Both the position numbers and the translations under genes were made by a program. A stretch of DNA of 64,000 nt from Prasinococcaceae sp. CCMP 1430 (lineage: Eukaryota > Prasinodermophyta > Palmophyllophyceae > Prasinococcales > Prasinococcaceae). Location: NCBI GenBank assembly GCA_013416795.1, contig RQSC01000010.1, positions 235,437 through 299,436 of the forward strand, in the 5' to 3' direction. Shown piece by piece: positions 22,434-34,588 of this stretch (within the stretch, counting starts at the first letter, position 1; each line of letters opens with the position of its first letter). The notes under the pieces are model-generated. The model was not told where the DNA came from, did not search any database, and was given only the letters and a program-made list of their open reading frames with translations.

Positions 22434-24638
22434 TTAACCAAATTTACCACTCGTCGATGCAATTAGGAAAGATGCATATGTAAAGATAAATCCAACTCCG
22501 TAATGAGCTAAACCTACTAAACGTGCTTGTAGAATTGATAATGCTACTGGTTTATCTTGCCAACGAATTAGGTTTGCAATTGGAGTACGTTCGTGTGCCC
22601 AAGCCAGAGTTTCAATAAGCTCTTGCCAGTAACCACGCCATGAAATTAGGAACATGAAACCAACTGCCCAGATTAAGTGTGCAAATAGGAATGTCCATGC
22701 CCATACAGATAAACTGTTCATACCAAAAGCATTATAACCGTTAATTAATTGTGATGAGTTTAACCATAAGTAATCACGGAACCAACCTAATAAATATGTA
22801 GATGATTCATTAAATTGTGCAACATTTCCTTGCCATAACGTTAAATGCTTCCAATGCCAGTAATATGTTGTCCAAGCAATTGTATTTAACATCCAGAAAA
22901 CTGCTAAATAGAATGAATCCCATGCAGAAATATCACATGTTCCACCACGTCCAGGTCCATCACATGGGAAACTGTAACCAAAATCTTTTTTATCTGGCAT
23001 AAGTTTAGAACCACGTGCATCAAGAGCACCTTTTACTAGAATTAGTGTTGTAGTATGTAAACCTAGTGCAATTGCATGGTGAACTAAGAAATCACCAGGT
23101 CCAATTGTTAGGAATAATGAATTTGTTTTACTGTTAATCGCATTAAGCCATTCAGGTAACCAAATTCCTTTACTTGCAATTGCTGCTGGGTTCGTTGGTG
23201 ATGATAAGAAGAATTCAAATCCATAAGCTGTTTTACCATGAGCTGATTGTACAAATTGTGCAAATACTGGCTCAATTAAGATTTGTTTCTCTGGTGTACC
23301 GAAAGCTTGCATTGCATCATTATGACAATATAATCCAAGCGTATGGAAACCTAAGAATAATGAAACCCAACTTAAATGTGAAATAATTGCTTCTTTATGT
23401 TCTAAAACACGGTATAACACGTTACCTTTGTTCTTTTCTGGATCGTAATCACGGATAAAGAAAATAGCACCGTGTGCAAAAGCACCACACATAATAAATC
23501 CAGCAATATACTGGTGATGAGTGTATAATGCAGCTTGTGTTGTGAAATCTTGTGCAATAAATGCGTACGCTGGTAAAGAGTACATATGCTGTGCAACCAT
23601 TGAAGTAATGGTACCTACAGATGCTAGAGCAAGCCCTAACTGCATATGTAATGAGTTATTTAGTGTATCATATAAACCCTTATGTCCTGTACCAAGTTCA
23701 CCATCTGGTGGTGTGTGAGCATCAAGAATTTCCTGAATACTATGACCAATACCAAAGTTTGTACGGTACATATGACCCGCCACAATAAATACTACTGCAA
23801 TAGCTAAATGGTGATGTGCCATATCTGTTAGCCATAAACTTTCAGTCTGTGGGTGGAAACCACCAATAAAGGTTAGGATAGCTGTACCAGCTCCTTCTGA
23901 AGTATTAAAGATATGTCCTGATGTATCCGGGTTTTGTGCATATACACCCCAGTTACCTGAGAAGAATGGTTTTAAACCTTCAGGGTGTGGTAAAGCTGTT
24001 AGGAAGTTACCCCAACGTACATGTTGACCACGAGATTCTGGAATTGCTACGTGTACTAAGTGTCCAGTCCATGCTAATGAACTAACACCAAAAAGTCCAG
24101 ATAAGTGGTGGTTTAAACGAGACTCAGCATTTTTAAACCATGCTACGCCAGGTGTAAAACGTGGTTGTAAGTGTAACCATCCACCAAATAAAAATAGACC
24201 AGCTACAATTAATAAGAAAATTGAACCTAAATATAGGTCCATGTTAGTACGCATACCAATTGTGTACCACCATTGGTAAACACCGGAATAACAAATGTTT
24301 ACCGGTCCTAAAGCCCCACCTCGTGTGTAAGCGTTAATTGCTGATTCTCCAAAGTGTGGATCCCAAATTGCATGAGCAATCGGACGTACATGAAGTGGGT
24401 CAGCAACCCACTGTTCAAAATTACCTTGCCAAGCAACATGGAATAAGTTACCTGACGTCCATAAGAAAATGATTGCAAGTTGACCAAAATGAGAAGCAAA
24501 GATTTTACTATATAAAAGTTCTTCACTCATTCCATCATGGCTCTCAAAGTCGTGAGCTGTTGCTACTCCGAACCATAAACGACGTGTCGTTGGATCTTGT
24601 GCTAGAGCTTGACTGAATCGCGGAAATTTTTTCGCCAT
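22434..24638 (-). CDS. psaB: photosystem I P700 apoprotein A2
   Basis: A 734-codon core subunit of PSI with eleven transmembrane helices, binding P700, A0, A1 and, with PsaA, the FX cluster through [12 protein letters not shown]. The Met at 24638 (MAKKFPRF) is chosen over an in-frame TTG four codons upstream, whose sequence instead supplies the GGAGAAAACA ribosome binding site. It follows psaA by 56 nt on the same strand (psaA-psaB operon). Confidence 0.99.
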   Translation of the reverse strand: MAKKFPRFSQALAQDPTTRRLWFGVATAHDFESHDGMSEELLYSKIFASHFGQLAIIFLWTSGNLFHVAWQGNFEQWVADPLHVRPIAHAIWDPHFGESAINAYTRGGALGPVNICYSGVYQWWYTIGMRTNMDLYLGSIFLLIVAGLFLFGGWLHLQPRFTPGVAWFKNAESRLNHHLSGLFGVSSLAWTGHLVHVAIPESRGQHVRWGNFLTALPHPEGLKPFFSGNWGVYAQNPDTSGHIFNTSEGAGTAILTFIGGFHPQTESLWLTDMAHHHLAIAVVFIVAGHMYRTNFGIGHSIQEILDAHTPPDGELGTGHKGLYDTLNNSLHMQLGLALASVGTITSMVAQHMYSLPAYAFIAQDFTTQAALYTHHQYIAGFIMCGAFAHGAIFFIRDYDPEKNKGNVLYRVLEHKEAIISHLSWVSLFLGFHTLGLYCHNDAMQAFGTPEKQILIEPVFAQFVQSAHGKTAYGFEFFLSSPTNPAAIASKGIWLPEWLNAINSKTNSLFLTIGPGDFLVHHAIALGLHTTTLILVKGALDARGSKLMPDKKDFGYSFPCDGPGRGGTCDISAWDSFYLAVFWMLNTIAWTTYYWHWKHLTLWQGNVAQFNESSTYLLGWFRDYLWLNSSQLINGYNAFGMNSLSVWAWTFLFAHLIWAVGFMFLISWRGYWQELIETLAWAHERTPIANLIRWQDKPVALSILQARLVGLAHYGVGFIFTYASFLIASTSGKFG

Positions 24639-24694
24639 TGTTTTCTCCAAATAATATTCGATATCGAAATCTAAATTGTTTCACTTTAGGAATT

Positions 24695-26950
24695 CTATCC
24701 AACTGCACAAATACGTGCTAAGAAGAATGCCCAAGTTGTACAAATTCCACCAAGTAAGTAATGTGCAACACCTACTGCACGACCTTGTGTAATACTTAAT
24801 GCACGTGGTTGGATTGCTGGAGCAACACGAAGTTTGTTATGTGCCCATACAATAGATTCAATTAATTCCTGCCAGTATCCACGTCCACTGAATAAGAACA
24901 TTAAACTAAATGCCCAGATGAAGTGTGCAGCTAGGAATGTAAGTGAGTATGCAGAAAGTGCAGAACCATATGCCTGTAATACTTGTGATGATTGAGCCCA
25001 TAAGAAATCACGTAGCCAACCATTAATAGTGTTTGCAGTTAATGCAAAGTTACCACCTGTAATATGTGAAATACCTTGATCTGTTACTGTTCCCCATACG
25101 TCAGATTGCATTTTCCAACTGAAGTGGAAAATATCAACAGAAATACAGTTATACATCCAGAATAGACCTAAGAATACATGATCCCAACCAGATACCTGAC
25201 ATGTACCACCACGTCCAGGACCATCACATGGGAATCGGAAACCAAGATTTGCTTTATCTGGAATTAAACGTGAACTACGAGCAAAAAGTACACCTTTTAA
25301 TAAAATTAACACTGTTACATGAATAGTAAAAGCGTGAATATGGTGAACCATAAAGTCAGCAGTTCCTAATGGAATCGGCATCATTGCTACTTTTCCATTA
25401 ATTGCGATTGTATCACCACCCCAAACAGGGCTTGTGCCTAAAAGTGCATTTGGAGCTGTTAGATCTGGTGCACTCATATGTGTTTGTTGAACCCACTGTG
25501 CAAATACTGGCTGTAATTGTAACGCAGTATCTGAGAACATATCTTGTGGACGTCCTAATGCACTCATTGTATCATTATGGATGTATAAACCAAATGAATG
25601 GAATCCTAGGAAAATACATACCCAGTTTAAATGAGAAATAATAGCATCACGGTGACGAATCACACGGTCTAATACGTTGTTATAGTTATTTAATGGATCA
25701 TAATCACGAACCATAAAGATTGCCCCATGAGCCGCAGCACCACAAATACAGAATCCACCAATCCATGTATGGTGAGTAAATAGTGATAGCTGAGTTCCGT
25801 AATCAACAGCAATATATGGGTAAGCTGGCATTGCATACATGTGGTGTGCAACAATAATACTTAAAGAACCAAATAATGCAAGGTTAATAGCAAGTTGTGC
25901 ATGCCATGATGTTGTTAAAATTTCATATAGCCCTTTATGTCCGTTTCCAGTGAATGGTCCACGGTGAGCTTCAAGAATTTCTTTGAATGAGTGTCCAATA
26001 CCCCAGTTTGTACGGTACATGTGACCAGCAATAATAAATAATACTGCTACTGCTAAATGGTGGTGTGCAATATCTGTTAACCATAATGCACCTGTAACAG
26101 GGTTTAGACCACCTTTAAACGTAAGGAAATCTCCGTATGCAGCCCAGTGCATTGTAAAGAATGGTGTTAATCCTTGAGCAAAACTTGGATATAGTTGTGC
26201 CATTAATTGACGGTCAAGTAGAAATTCGTGAGGTAATGGAATTTCTTTTGGATCAATACCAGCATCTAATAATAAGTTAATTGGTAAGGCTACATGAATC
26301 TGGTGACCTGCCCAAGCTAATGATCCTAATCCTAGTAATCCAGCAAGGTGGTGGTTCATCATAGATTCAACACTTTGGAACCATTCTAGCTTTGGTGCTG
26401 CTTTATGGTAGTGGAACCAACCAGCAAAGAACATTAGCCCTGCTAATACTAATCCGCCAATAGCAGTACTATATAGTTCAAGTTCCGTTGTAATTCCGCT
26501 TGCACGCCATAACTGGAAAAATCCTGACGTAATTTGGATACCTTGGAAACCACCTCCAACATCACCATTTAAAACTTCTTGACCAACAATTGGCCATACA
26601 ACTTGTGCACTTGGTTTGATGTTTGTTGGATCAGTTAACCAAGCTTCATAGTTTGAAAAACGTGCTCCGTGGAAATACATACCACTTAGCCAAATTAAGA
26701 TGATTCCTAACTGACCGAAGTGAGCACTGAAAACTTTACGAGAAATATCTTCTAGATCGGTAGTGTGACTATCGAAATCGTGAGCATCAGCGTGTAAGTT
26801 CCAAACCCACGTAGTTGTAGTTGGACCTTTGGCTAACGTACGAGAAAAGTGTCCTGGTTTAGCCCACTTTTCAAACGATGTACTTACCGTGTTTGTATCA
26901 ACAAGAATTTTAATTTTTTTTGCTTCATGCTTTGGTGGACGAATTGTCAT
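24695..26950 (-). CDS. psaA: photosystem I P700 apoprotein A1
   Basis: A 751-codon partner of PsaB in the PSI core. The FX-binding [12 protein letters not shown] motif is present. The ATG at 26950 ([11 protein letters not shown]) gives the conserved start; GGAGATGCTTG just upstream supplies the ribosome binding site. It is continuous, not trans-spliced as in some green algae. Divergent from chlB. Confidence 0.99.
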   Translation of the reverse strand: MTIRPPKHEAKKIKILVDTNTVSTSFEKWAKPGHFSRTLAKGPTTTTWVWNLHADAHDFDSHTTDLEDISRKVFSAHFGQLGIILIWLSGMYFHGARFSNYEAWLTDPTNIKPSAQVVWPIVGQEVLNGDVGGGFQGIQITSGFFQLWRASGITTELELYSTAIGGLVLAGLMFFAGWFHYHKAAPKLEWFQSVESMMNHHLAGLLGLGSLAWAGHQIHVALPINLLLDAGIDPKEIPLPHEFLLDRQLMAQLYPSFAQGLTPFFTMHWAAYGDFLTFKGGLNPVTGALWLTDIAHHHLAVAVLFIIAGHMYRTNWGIGHSFKEILEAHRGPFTGNGHKGLYEILTTSWHAQLAINLALFGSLSIIVAHHMYAMPAYPYIAVDYGTQLSLFTHHTWIGGFCICGAAAHGAIFMVRDYDPLNNYNNVLDRVIRHRDAIISHLNWVCIFLGFHSFGLYIHNDTMSALGRPQDMFSDTALQLQPVFAQWVQQTHMSAPDLTAPNALLGTSPVWGGDTIAINGKVAMMPIPLGTADFMVHHIHAFTIHVTVLILLKGVLFARSSRLIPDKANLGFRFPCDGPGRGGTCQVSGWDHVFLGLFWMYNCISVDIFHFSWKMQSDVWGTVTDQGISHITGGNFALTANTINGWLRDFLWAQSSQVLQAYGSALSAYSLTFLAAHFIWAFSLMFLFSGRGYWQELIESIVWAHNKLRVAPAIQPRALSITQGRAVGVAHYLLGGICTTWAFFLARICAVG

Positions 26951-27227
26951 CAAGCATCTCCTATATTCTAATAATAATTATTTGCTGTCATAGAATGACA
27001 CCAATTTTAGTTCATATGTTTTATTAATATGAAAATTCTTCTTAGCTGTTTTAAAAGAAATATACTTTCTTTCTGTAAAAAGTATATCATTCTTTAAATA
27101 TATAAGAGGGACCAATAATTCGCATAAATTACATTTTCTATATATTTGGTTTATTTAATAGTTACTCTATGATCATGATATAACCTATACATATATAACG
27201 AATGCTTTAGTTTAAGGAAACAAAATT

Positions 27228-28757
27228 ATGAAATTAGCTTATTGGATGTATATGGGGCCAGCTCATATTGGGACATTACGCATTGTTAGCTCATTTAAAA
27301 ATATGCATGCTTTAATGCATGCCCCATTAGGTGATGATTATTTTAATGTTATGAATTCAATGTTAGAACGTGAACGTGATTTTACACCAGTTACTACTAG
27401 CGTCGTAAATCGCCATGTTCTTGCTCAAGGTTCCCAAGACCGTGTTTTAAATAATATTTGTAGAAAAGATCGTGAAGAAAGTCCAGATTTAATTGTCGTA
27501 ACCCCTACGTGTACCTCAAGTATTTTACAAGAAGATTTAAAAAATTTTATTGAACGTGCATCAATTTCAACTTCATCAAATATCTTATTAGCAGATGTAA
27601 ATCATTATCGTATTAATGAATTTCAAGCAGTTGATAAAACATTACAGCAAATTGTTGAATATTTTTGTAATTCAGAAACTATTTCATCAGTTGAAAAAAC
27701 TGAGGAGCCGTCGGTTAATTTAATTGGATTTGTTGCCCTTGGGTTTCATTCAACACATGACTATCAAGAATTACAACGAATTTTAAAATCTTTAAATATT
27801 AAAATTAATGTTATTTTACCTGAAAAATGTACAGTAGAACAGTTAAAAACATTGCCAAAGGCGTGGTTTAATATTGTTCCTTACCGTGAGGTTGGTTTGA
27901 TGACGGCCAAATATTTAGAAAGAAATTGGAATATGCCTTATGTTTCAACGATCCCATTAGGGCTAGTTGAAACAGGTAAATGGGTAAAAAATATCGAATC
28001 ATTATTAAATACTTCGTCTTTATGTAAATCCAAGGTTAATTTTACTTCTTTTGTTCAAAAACAAACTTTTTTTATCTCACAAGCTGCTTGGTTTTCGCGC
28101 TCAATTGATTGCCAAAATTTAACAGGAAAAAGGGCTGTGGTTTTTGGTGATGCAACTCATGCTTCTACAATAACCAAAGTTCTAGCTCGTGAGATGGGGA
28201 TTTTTGTCGCTTGTTCTGGTACATATTGTATTCATGATAATTTATGGTTTACTGAACAAATTCAAGGTTTCTGTGATGAAATTATTATTACAAATGATCA
28301 TGCACAAATTTGTGAAATGATTGAACGTATTGATCCAACAGCAATTTTTGGTACTCAAATGGAACGTCATGTTGGAAAACGATTAAATATTCCATGTGGG
28401 GTGATTTCATCACCTGTTCATATTCAAAATTTCTCTCTTGGTTATAGACCATTTTTAGGGTATGAAGGAACAAATCAAATTGCAGATATTGTTTATAATT
28501 CTTTCACATTAGGAATGGAAGATCATTTATTAGAGATCTTTGGTGGTCATGATACAAAACTAACTAGTCCGGTTACTTCTGAAACAGATATTAAATGGGA
28601 TTCGGAGGCACAAGAAGAGTTAAACCACATTCCAGGATTTGTTCGTAAAAAAGTTCAAATAAATACTGAGCGTTATGCGAAAACTTTAGGAGTAAATTTA
28701 ATTACACTTGATACTTTTTATTCTGCAAAAGAAAATTTAGAATCTCAAAAATCGTAA
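27228..28757 (+). CDS. chlB: light-independent protochlorophyllide reductase subunit B
   Basis: A 509-codon subunit of dark-operative protochlorophyllide reductase, which with ChlN forms the NB catalytic component and lets chlorophyll be made in the dark. Conserved family features are the N-terminal [15 protein letters not shown], the [13 protein letters not shown] segment and the C-terminal [17 protein letters not shown] domain. chlL and chlN are not in this window but should exist elsewhere if the enzyme works. The gene looks intact. Confidence 0.97.
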   Translation: MKLAYWMYMGPAHIGTLRIVSSFKNMHALMHAPLGDDYFNVMNSMLERERDFTPVTTSVVNRHVLAQGSQDRVLNNICRKDREESPDLIVVTPTCTSSILQEDLKNFIERASISTSSNILLADVNHYRINEFQAVDKTLQQIVEYFCNSETISSVEKTEEPSVNLIGFVALGFHSTHDYQELQRILKSLNIKINVILPEKCTVEQLKTLPKAWFNIVPYREVGLMTAKYLERNWNMPYVSTIPLGLVETGKWVKNIESLLNTSSLCKSKVNFTSFVQKQTFFISQAAWFSRSIDCQNLTGKRAVVFGDATHASTITKVLAREMGIFVACSGTYCIHDNLWFTEQIQGFCDEIIITNDHAQICEMIERIDPTAIFGTQMERHVGKRLNIPCGVISSPVHIQNFSLGYRPFLGYEGTNQIADIVYNSFTLGMEDHLLEIFGGHDTKLTSPVTSETDIKWDSEAQEELNHIPGFVRKKVQINTERYAKTLGVNLITLDTFYSAKENLESQKS

Positions 28758-28829
28758 TTTTTTATATTATTTTCTTATCAAATTTTATGTAGAAAACTTT
28801 ATTTGAGTCTTTTTTTTTGTTATACTATA

Positions 28830-28859
28830 TTTAGAGAAGTATTAAATTACTTCTCTAAA
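28830..28859 (+). terminator. stem-loop after chlB
   Basis: 12-bp inverted repeat (28830-28841 with 28848-28859) between chlB and trnR-UCU. Confidence 0.5.
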
Positions 28860-28862
28860 GAT

Positions 28863-28934
28863 GCCACGGTCGCCTAAGGGATGGGCATCAACCTTCTAAG
28901 TTGTCGTGTGTAGGTTCGAATCCTATCCGTGGTA
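28863..28934 (+). tRNA. trnR-UCU: tRNA-Arg(UCU)
   Basis: Cloverleaf with anticodon loop CTTCTAA (UCU) and acceptor GCCACGG/CCGTGGT. Confidence 0.93.
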
Positions 28935-28966
28935 ATGCTTTTTTATATTGGACGTTTTGAATATTT

Positions 28967-28977
28967 TATGGTATAAT
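28967..28977 (+). promoter_or_regulatory. extended -10 promoter element, trnH
   Basis: TATGGTATAAT, 17 nt before trnH; it may also drive the downstream ftsL-like and ftsI genes. Confidence 0.6.
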
Positions 28978-28994
28978 AAAAGTATAAATAAAGT

Positions 28995-29068
28995 GGCGGG
29001 CGTCGCCAAGTGGTAAGGCAATGGATTGTGACTCCATTATTCGCGGGTTCGATCCCCGTCGTTCGCCC
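28995..29068 (+). tRNA. trnH-GUG: tRNA-His(GUG)
   Basis: Cloverleaf with anticodon loop TTGTGAC (GUG), acceptor GGCGGGC/GTTCGCC with two G-U pairs and discriminator C, as expected for tRNA-His. Confidence 0.94.
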
Positions 29069-29096
29069 CATTTTCGTTGTTTTTTTTTGTATTAAT

Positions 29097-29465
29097 ATGA
29101 AAAGAATTTTTTTTTTCAATTCGTTTTATTATTTACAATTAATATCTATTATTATTTTGATCAGTAGTTTATTTACGTGTAAACTTTATATAAGTAGTCA
29201 AACGCAAATTAAAAAAGCCTATTTACGATTAGAAACGCTTAATCATTATTCACATTTTTTAATGCTTGAAGCTAATTTAGTTGAATTTAAGAATTTAAAT
29301 ATGTCTAAAGCTAGTAATTTATATTCTTTTTATTGGGCTGAGTATAACACGATTCCCTTATTACCCGTATCTGAGAAAACTACTAAACCTTTTAGCAGCT
29401 TAACAAAAGATTTTGACCGAACTCATAATCAATATTCAATGTATGTATGGCCGCTATTTAATTAA
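29097..29465 (+). CDS. small single-span coiled-coil protein, FtsL-like
   Basis: A 122-codon ORF lying 50 nt upstream of ftsI. The frame is open from inside trnH, but the first sensible start is ATG 29097. A very short basic N-terminus (MKR) is followed by one transmembrane span (about residues 10-32). After it comes a Leu/Ile-rich helical stretch with heptad-like spacing (about 35-68), then a less structured polar tail. In bacteria FtsL has exactly this plan (short cytoplasmic tail, one span, short leucine-zipper coiled coil) and its gene sits directly before ftsI. FtsL sequences are poorly conserved, so the call rests on position and architecture and is an inference; I do not recognise it as a named plastid gene. 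Confidence 0.55.
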   Translation: MKRIFFFNSFYYLQLISIIILISSLFTCKLYISSQTQIKKAYLRLETLNHYSHFLMLEANLVEFKNLNMSKASNLYSFYWAEYNTIPLLPVSEKTTKPFSSLTKDFDRTHNQYSMYVWPLFN

Positions 29466-29515
29466 TAAAGTAATTTGTAATGTTAAAGTAAATAAAAAAA
29501 TTTCTACTCATTATT

Positions 29516-31192
29516 ATGAGGACTATTTTTTATAATCGCTTTCAATTTTTATCGTATTTTTTTTTTTCTTGTTATCTAATAATTGTTTTTCGTCTTTTTA
29601 GTCTTACTTTTTTTTCGAAATTAACACAACAAATTTCTCAACCATCTGGGTTACCTAAAAAAGCTTTCTCTCGTCGTATTATCTGTGATACTTATAAAAT
29701 TCCTTTGGCTTTTGATCAATCGACGTATGATATTTATGTATATCCAGCGGCAGCGAATGGACATTTTTTAGAAATTAGTCGTAAATTAGCACCGGTTTTG
29801 GAATGTCAACCATTAGCTTTATATGATTTTTTATCACGTCAATCTAATTATACGCCACTAATTTTTAATCTACATCCCAATAAAGCGCAACGTATTAAAG
29901 CCTATAACGTTCCAGGTATTGATATTTTAGTTAAGTCTTCTCGTATTTACCCTTATAAAGAATTAGTAGCTAATTGTATTGGTTATGTTAATTCAACTAA
30001 TCAAGGTTTATCAGGGATTGAACAAAGTTGTAATTTTATTGTCCAAAATATAAGTTCAGTTTCAAATTATTCGATTATTTCAAATTTAGTTTGGTTACAG
30101 ACCTCTTTGGATATTCGTTTACAACGTCAATTTTCTTCCATTTTAAAGGAAGGCTTAGAATTAGTGTCTGCAAAGCGTGGTCTAGGTGTTGTATTAGATT
30201 GTTATTCTGGTGCGATTAAAGCTTTAAGTATTTTCCCTCAGTTTAACCCATATAAGTACACAGAAACCCCTATGGCTATTTTAAATCCATGGCCAATTTT
30301 AGAATTGTATGAACCCGGTTCTACTTTTAAACCTATTAATTTAGCCATTGCTTTAGAATCAAATGTTATTAATTCGAAAACAGTAATAGTGGATGAAGGG
30401 TGTATTAAAACAAAAAGTTCATATTTTTTTAATGCTACTTCTTCTCAAGAACAATTTATTCGTTCACAACCAAATATTTTAACATTAGAAACCTTAGTGG
30501 CTCGTTCTAGTAATATTGGTTTAATTCATATTATGAGTCGATTAAGTCCTTTAGTGTATTATAAGTGGTTAAAGTATTTAAATATTTCACCTTTGAACTC
30601 GTTTAATATGAATTTACCTTATGAAAATCACGTAAATTTACCATTTCAAAGAGAATTTATTAAAACACCAGAAACAGCTTTATTTTTTGCTTTAGGGCAT
30701 GGTTTTTCATTAACCCCATTTCAGTTACTTCATATTTATACAAGCTTATTTAATCAGGGAAAACCAGTACAACCATTTTTAGTTAAAAAATTTGTATTAG
30801 CTCCTAATACTTTTTTAAAGACTTCTTCAAATTTGGACCAACAAAGTTTCCACGATCAAAATCGGGTATTCTCAGTACGTACCTGTGGGTTTTTATTGCG
30901 TTTATTAGAAGAAGTAATTGAATATGGAACAGCTCAAAAAGGAGCATTTTCAGATTATCGTTTAGCGGGTAAGACTGGAACTTCTGTTTATACTTTACAA
31001 AGCAAACGTCGTTTAACTAGTTTTTTAATTGCTTATCCATCCCCGAGTCCCCAATATATTTGTTTCTTATTACTGGACTTAGATCCACGATCAAATCAAC
31101 AAAGTTCGACGACAGCGGTACCTTTACTTAAAGCACTTTTAGATATTTTAGTTCAAATTTCCTGTCTTTCCCCGGTACTATCTGCTAAATAA
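29516..31192 (+). CDS. ftsI: class B penicillin-binding protein FtsI (septal transpeptidase)
   Basis: A 558-codon bitopic protein: N-terminal membrane anchor (about residues 12-33), a dimerisation/pedestal domain, then a transpeptidase domain. All three active-site motifs are visible: SxxK as S269-T-F-K272 (nucleophile), SxN at S331-N333, and KTGT at 486-489. In bacteria FtsI cross-links septal peptidoglycan made by FtsW. The intact catalytic motifs suggest a working enzyme at the plastid division site or envelope. It follows the FtsL-like ORF, as ftsL-ftsI do in bacteria. ftsI is very rare in plastid genomes (reported, with ftsW, in Nephroselmis). Confidence 0.93.
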   Translation: MRTIFYNRFQFLSYFFFSCYLIIVFRLFSLTFFSKLTQQISQPSGLPKKAFSRRIICDTYKIPLAFDQSTYDIYVYPAAANGHFLEISRKLAPVLECQPLALYDFLSRQSNYTPLIFNLHPNKAQRIKAYNVPGIDILVKSSRIYPYKELVANCIGYVNSTNQGLSGIEQSCNFIVQNISSVSNYSIISNLVWLQTSLDIRLQRQFSSILKEGLELVSAKRGLGVVLDCYSGAIKALSIFPQFNPYKYTETPMAILNPWPILELYEPGSTFKPINLAIALESNVINSKTVIVDEGCIKTKSSYFFNATSSQEQFIRSQPNILTLETLVARSSNIGLIHIMSRLSPLVYYKWLKYLNISPLNSFNMNLPYENHVNLPFQREFIKTPETALFFALGHGFSLTPFQLLHIYTSLFNQGKPVQPFLVKKFVLAPNTFLKTSSNLDQQSFHDQNRVFSVRTCGFLLRLLEEVIEYGTAQKGAFSDYRLAGKTGTSVYTLQSKRRLTSFLIAYPSPSPQYICFLLLDLDPRSNQQSSTTAVPLLKALLDILVQISCLSPVLSAK

Positions 31193-31353
31193 AAAGAATT
31201 TTATTTGTAATACTAGATAAATTTTGCGTTCTTTGTTATACTATATTCTATAAAACTATACGTTGGAACATCTGTATGATTTATGTATGCTTTTTTATTA
31301 GCAACATAAATAAAAAGACAAAATCAATTTACTTATATTTTTGGAGTTATTCT

Positions 31354-31778
<425 letters not shown>

Positions 31779-31813
31779 ACATATAAAATTTTATTTACAG
31801 GAGTATATAATCT

Positions 31814-31930
31814 ATGTCTGGACCGAATCCAAATAAGCAAGTTGTTGAGCTTAACCGAACTAGTCTTTATTGGGGACTACTTTGTATTTTCGTTTTAGGT
31901 ATTTTATTCTCAAGTTATTTCTTTAACTAA
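31814..31930 (+). CDS. psbL: photosystem II protein PsbL
   Basis: A 38-residue PSII core protein needed for QA function. It matches the family throughout (N-terminus [10 protein letters not shown]-terminus SSYFFN). CAGGAG precedes the ATG. The start codon is a genomic ATG, so no RNA editing is needed. Confidence 0.97.
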   Translation: MSGPNPNKQVVELNRTSLYWGLLCIFVLGILFSSYFFN

Positions 31931-32031
31931 TGAAGTTAAGATATTTAAAAAAGTAAACAGCTTTATAAAAAAATAAGTATACTTATTTTTTCTTTATTAC
32001 AAAATAAAAATAACAAACAGGAGAAGGAAAT

Positions 32032-32160
32032 ATGGCAAATACTGGTACAACGGGACGAATCCCATTATGGCTTGTTGGTACGGCTGCAGGACTAGCAGCA
32101 ATTACACTTGCGGGTGTCTTCTTTTATGGTTCGTACACTGGACTAGGTTCTTCGTTATAA
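32032..32160 (+). CDS. psbJ: photosystem II protein PsbJ
   Basis: A 42-residue single-span PSII subunit with the typical TGRIPLWL and GVFFYGSY segments. A strong CAGGAGAAGG ribosome binding site precedes the start. Last gene of the psbEFLJ operon, followed by an 18-bp hairpin with a T-run. Confidence 0.97.
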   Translation: MANTGTTGRIPLWLVGTAAGLAAITLAGVFFYGSYTGLGSSL

Positions 32161-32211
32161 ATCTATATTATTTAGGTGTAAACGTTTTTTGACCCTAGAC
32201 TATTCGTGGAC

Positions 32212-32251
32212 AAATACTTAGTGTTTTGACTTATCAAAACACTAAGTATTT
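32212..32251. terminator. stem-loop between psbJ and rps4
   Basis: 18-bp perfect inverted repeat (32212-32229 with 32234-32251) around CTTA, followed on the plus strand by a T-rich run, so it resembles an intrinsic terminator for psbJ; rps4 converges from the other side. Confidence 0.65.
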
Positions 32252-32323
32252 TTTTAATTTAATAAATTTTATTAATTTAAGATACATTAAATTACTTTAA
32301 TGTACCTTAAAAAAAAATCATTT

Positions 32324-32980
32324 TTATAGTTTACGTGAATAAAATTCAACAACTAAAAGCTCATTAATATTTAATAACACTGAAGAGCGTGCTGCAAATC
32401 CTAAAACCGTTCCTTTATTGGTTTGATCATCCCAACTAAGGTGCGTTTGAGAGTTATTAATTTTAATAGCTCCGCCATTATTTTCTTTAGCAGTTTGTAA
32501 AAATTTATCAGTTAAAAAACTAATATTTTCACCTGGTTGACATTGGTAACTTGGAATCGTTACTTTTTTACCATTAACACGAATATGCCCGTGATTAATT
32601 AATTGACGTGCGCTTGGAATTGTTGGAGCTAAACCAAAATTAAAGACAATCGTGTCTAAACGCATTTCTAATTGTTGTAATAATGCAAAACCAGTTGCTT
32701 CTTTTGAACGTAAAGCAACTTTTACATATTGCACTAACTGTTTTTCAGTAATCCCATAATTATAACGTAACTTTTGCTTTTCTAATAGACGTTGGCCATA
32801 ATCAGAACGCTTTTTACGAACAAGCATAGCACCATGTTGACCAGGTCCTACTTGTTTTTTGGGTACTTTTGTTGAAAATCCTGGAAGAATTTGTCCATTT
32901 CCAGTTGTAGTTTGTGAACGATTAGCTCGTTCGATAAATTTACGTAAAACTTTTACTCGAGGACCTCGATAACGTGACAT
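32324..32980 (-). CDS. rps4: 30S ribosomal protein S4
   Basis: A 218-codon primary 16S-binding protein. The N-terminal [14 protein letters not shown], the S4 RNA-binding domain ([10 protein letters not shown]...[17 protein letters not shown], about residues 107-145) and the C-terminal VVEFYSRKL are canonical. Slightly longer than the usual ~200 residues because of an expanded polar stretch near 165-190. Convergent with psbJ. Confidence 0.98.
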   Translation of the reverse strand: MSRYRGPRVKVLRKFIERANRSQTTTGNGQILPGFSTKVPKKQVGPGQHGAMLVRKKRSDYGQRLLEKQKLRYNYGITEKQLVQYVKVALRSKEATGFALLQQLEMRLDTIVFNFGLAPTIPSARQLINHGHIRVNGKKVTIPSYQCQPGENISFLTDKFLQTAKENNGGAIKINNSQTHLSWDDQTNKGTVLGFAARSSVLLNINELLVVEFYSRKL

Positions 32981-33036
32981 ATAATTAATTGTTTATGTTT
33001 CATACCTAGTAAATCATCTATTTTTAAACTAGTTTA

Positions 33037-33047
33037 ATTATACCATA
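33037..33047 (-). promoter_or_regulatory. extended -10 promoter element, rps4
   Basis: Reads TATGGTATAAT on the minus strand, 57 nt before the rps4 start. Confidence 0.6.
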
Positions 33048-33061
33048 AATATTTGTATAAT

Positions 33062-34276
33062 TTATTTTACATTTGGTTTATTTGGGTAATATATTTTTGT
33101 TGGAAATGAACTCATATATTTTTCTGGACGAGTCATTGTTTCCTGTAAAAATTGAGCATTTAATAAAGATGTTTTTGTTTTTACTTCAGGAAGAAAATAT
33201 GAGAATTTTAGGAATCCAGCATGAGTTTTAGATTCATAAAACTTTTTAACTGCATAACTACGTCCTTCACTCAAACTTTTATTTTTAGAATCTTGCGAGT
33301 TATCTGTTTGTCCTTGACGGTCATATAAATATAATACACGAACGAAACCATTTAACCACATCGGTTTACTCGCACGTGAGTTTTGATGCCAAATACGGCT
33401 CGAATTTGTACGAACTGGGTTATCAGCATAAATATTATATAATTGACCATTAATTAGTGGATAAATATTTTGTAACTCTTCACGTTTCTTTTCAAATTTG
33501 GACCCAGTTTTTCGATTTTGTTTTACTGTTGTCCATGGGTTTGATTGGCGTTTCTTTAACATATAAAGTTTAACTTTTCTATAAGGCATTAAACGTGATA
33601 AAGATTTTCCAACTTTTCTTTCAGGTTTTGGTTTATATAAATTTTTTGGTGTAAAGAAAAATGTATGACTACTACGCCATGGGTAACGTCCAAAAGTATA
33701 AAGTAATAAACTAATACTTAAGATACGAATTCCAAGTTCAATATTTTTCAGAATACTTGTTGAACTTAACATTGGGAATAATACATTAATAAATTCACTC
33801 CCTAAAAGCAGTATGATATTAAAAGAATAATTAATAATAAAGCCACTACCTGCAATTTGTAAAAATGTTATAATGTTAGCTTCATTTGTATTCGTTAAAA
33901 ATAGAAAACGCGAGCTTTCTAAAAAAACCATTGGATTTGCTAATGTTAAGAATCCAAATAATAATAGATTTTCTATTCCTTTAGTAATAGAAAAAGTATT
34001 TTGTTTTTGTAGGGGTTGTTTTAGAATATATCCACAAACAATAAGACTTAATAAAAATAAAATAGGTAAAGATTGTAACCAAGACTCTAAAAAAGGGACC
34101 CAACCAAGGGAAACACTTAGATATAATAAGATTTGACTACAAGCAATTCCAATATAACAGAAAATTACTTGTGTTGAGCCAATAATAAAACTATAATAAA
34201 GGGCTAATAACCCAATAATCGAGATTGGACTCGTTAAATAAATATTGCTGAAAATAATTTCAATTGGGTTTATCAT
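33062..34276 (-). CDS. ycf1: short Ycf1/Tic214-like membrane protein
   Basis: A 404-codon protein. The first ~205 residues hold about six hydrophobic spans; the rest is a very basic soluble tail. The last span ends in LLYTFGRYPW, which matches the YYLGRIPSP landmark after the sixth span of Ycf1/Tic214. The preceding segment with a clustered asparagine/proline region (FLTLANPMVFLESSRFL) also corresponds to that family. Ycf1 is proposed to be part of the inner-envelope protein import machinery. Land-plant Ycf1 exceeds 1,500 residues and most green algal versions exceed 700, so this is an unusually small version. Family membership is inferred from motif and topology. Confidence 0.7.
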   Translation of the reverse strand: MINPIEIIFSNIYLTSPISIIGLLALYYSFIIGSTQVIFCYIGIACSQILLYLSVSLGWVPFLESWLQSLPILFLLSLIVCGYILKQPLQKQNTFSITKGIENLLLFGFLTLANPMVFLESSRFLFLTNTNEANIITFLQIAGSGFIINYSFNIILLLGSEFINVLFPMLSSTSILKNIELGIRILSISLLLYTFGRYPWRSSHTFFFTPKNLYKPKPERKVGKSLSRLMPYRKVKLYMLKKRQSNPWTTVKQNRKTGSKFEKKREELQNIYPLINGQLYNIYADNPVRTNSSRIWHQNSRASKPMWLNGFVRVLYLYDRQGQTDNSQDSKNKSLSEGRSYAVKKFYESKTHAGFLKFSYFLPEVKTKTSLLNAQFLQETMTRPEKYMSSFPTKIYYPNKPNVK

Positions 34277-34373
34277 ATTTAATGTTTGTAAACTATAGAT
34301 TTAGATTAATAAAAATGGTACCACAGTCTACGAAAAAAATGCAATGTGTTTTATTAGTATAAGAAAAAAGTTA

Positions 34374-34447
34374 AGCCTACTATCGGATTCGAACCGATGA
34401 CCTGCGGTTTACAAGACCGCTGCTACTACCAACTGAGCTAAGCAGGC
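34374..34447 (-). tRNA. trnT-UGU: tRNA-Thr(UGU)
   Basis: Minus-strand cloverleaf with anticodon loop CTTGTAA (UGU) and acceptor GCCTGCT/AGTAGGC. Confidence 0.94.
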
Positions 34448-34466
34448 ATTTTTATTACTTAAATAT

Positions 34467-34477
34467 ATAATACCATA
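34467..34477 (-). promoter_or_regulatory. extended -10 promoter element, trnT
   Basis: Reads TATGGTATTAT on the minus strand, 19 nt before trnT. Confidence 0.55.
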
Positions 34478-34588
34478 ATTTACTCTTTTACGTCTATATA
34501 ATTCTCCTTACTCTTTTGATTTATAATTGACTTTTTACAAGTCATTTGTTATAATTTTAATTATAAAATTATAGTAATAGTATTTTCT

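Noticed and set aside
29010-29096. An upstream start for the FtsL-like ORF
   Set aside because: That extension lies inside trnH-GUG and its promoter-proximal spacer; it is tRNA sequence translated.
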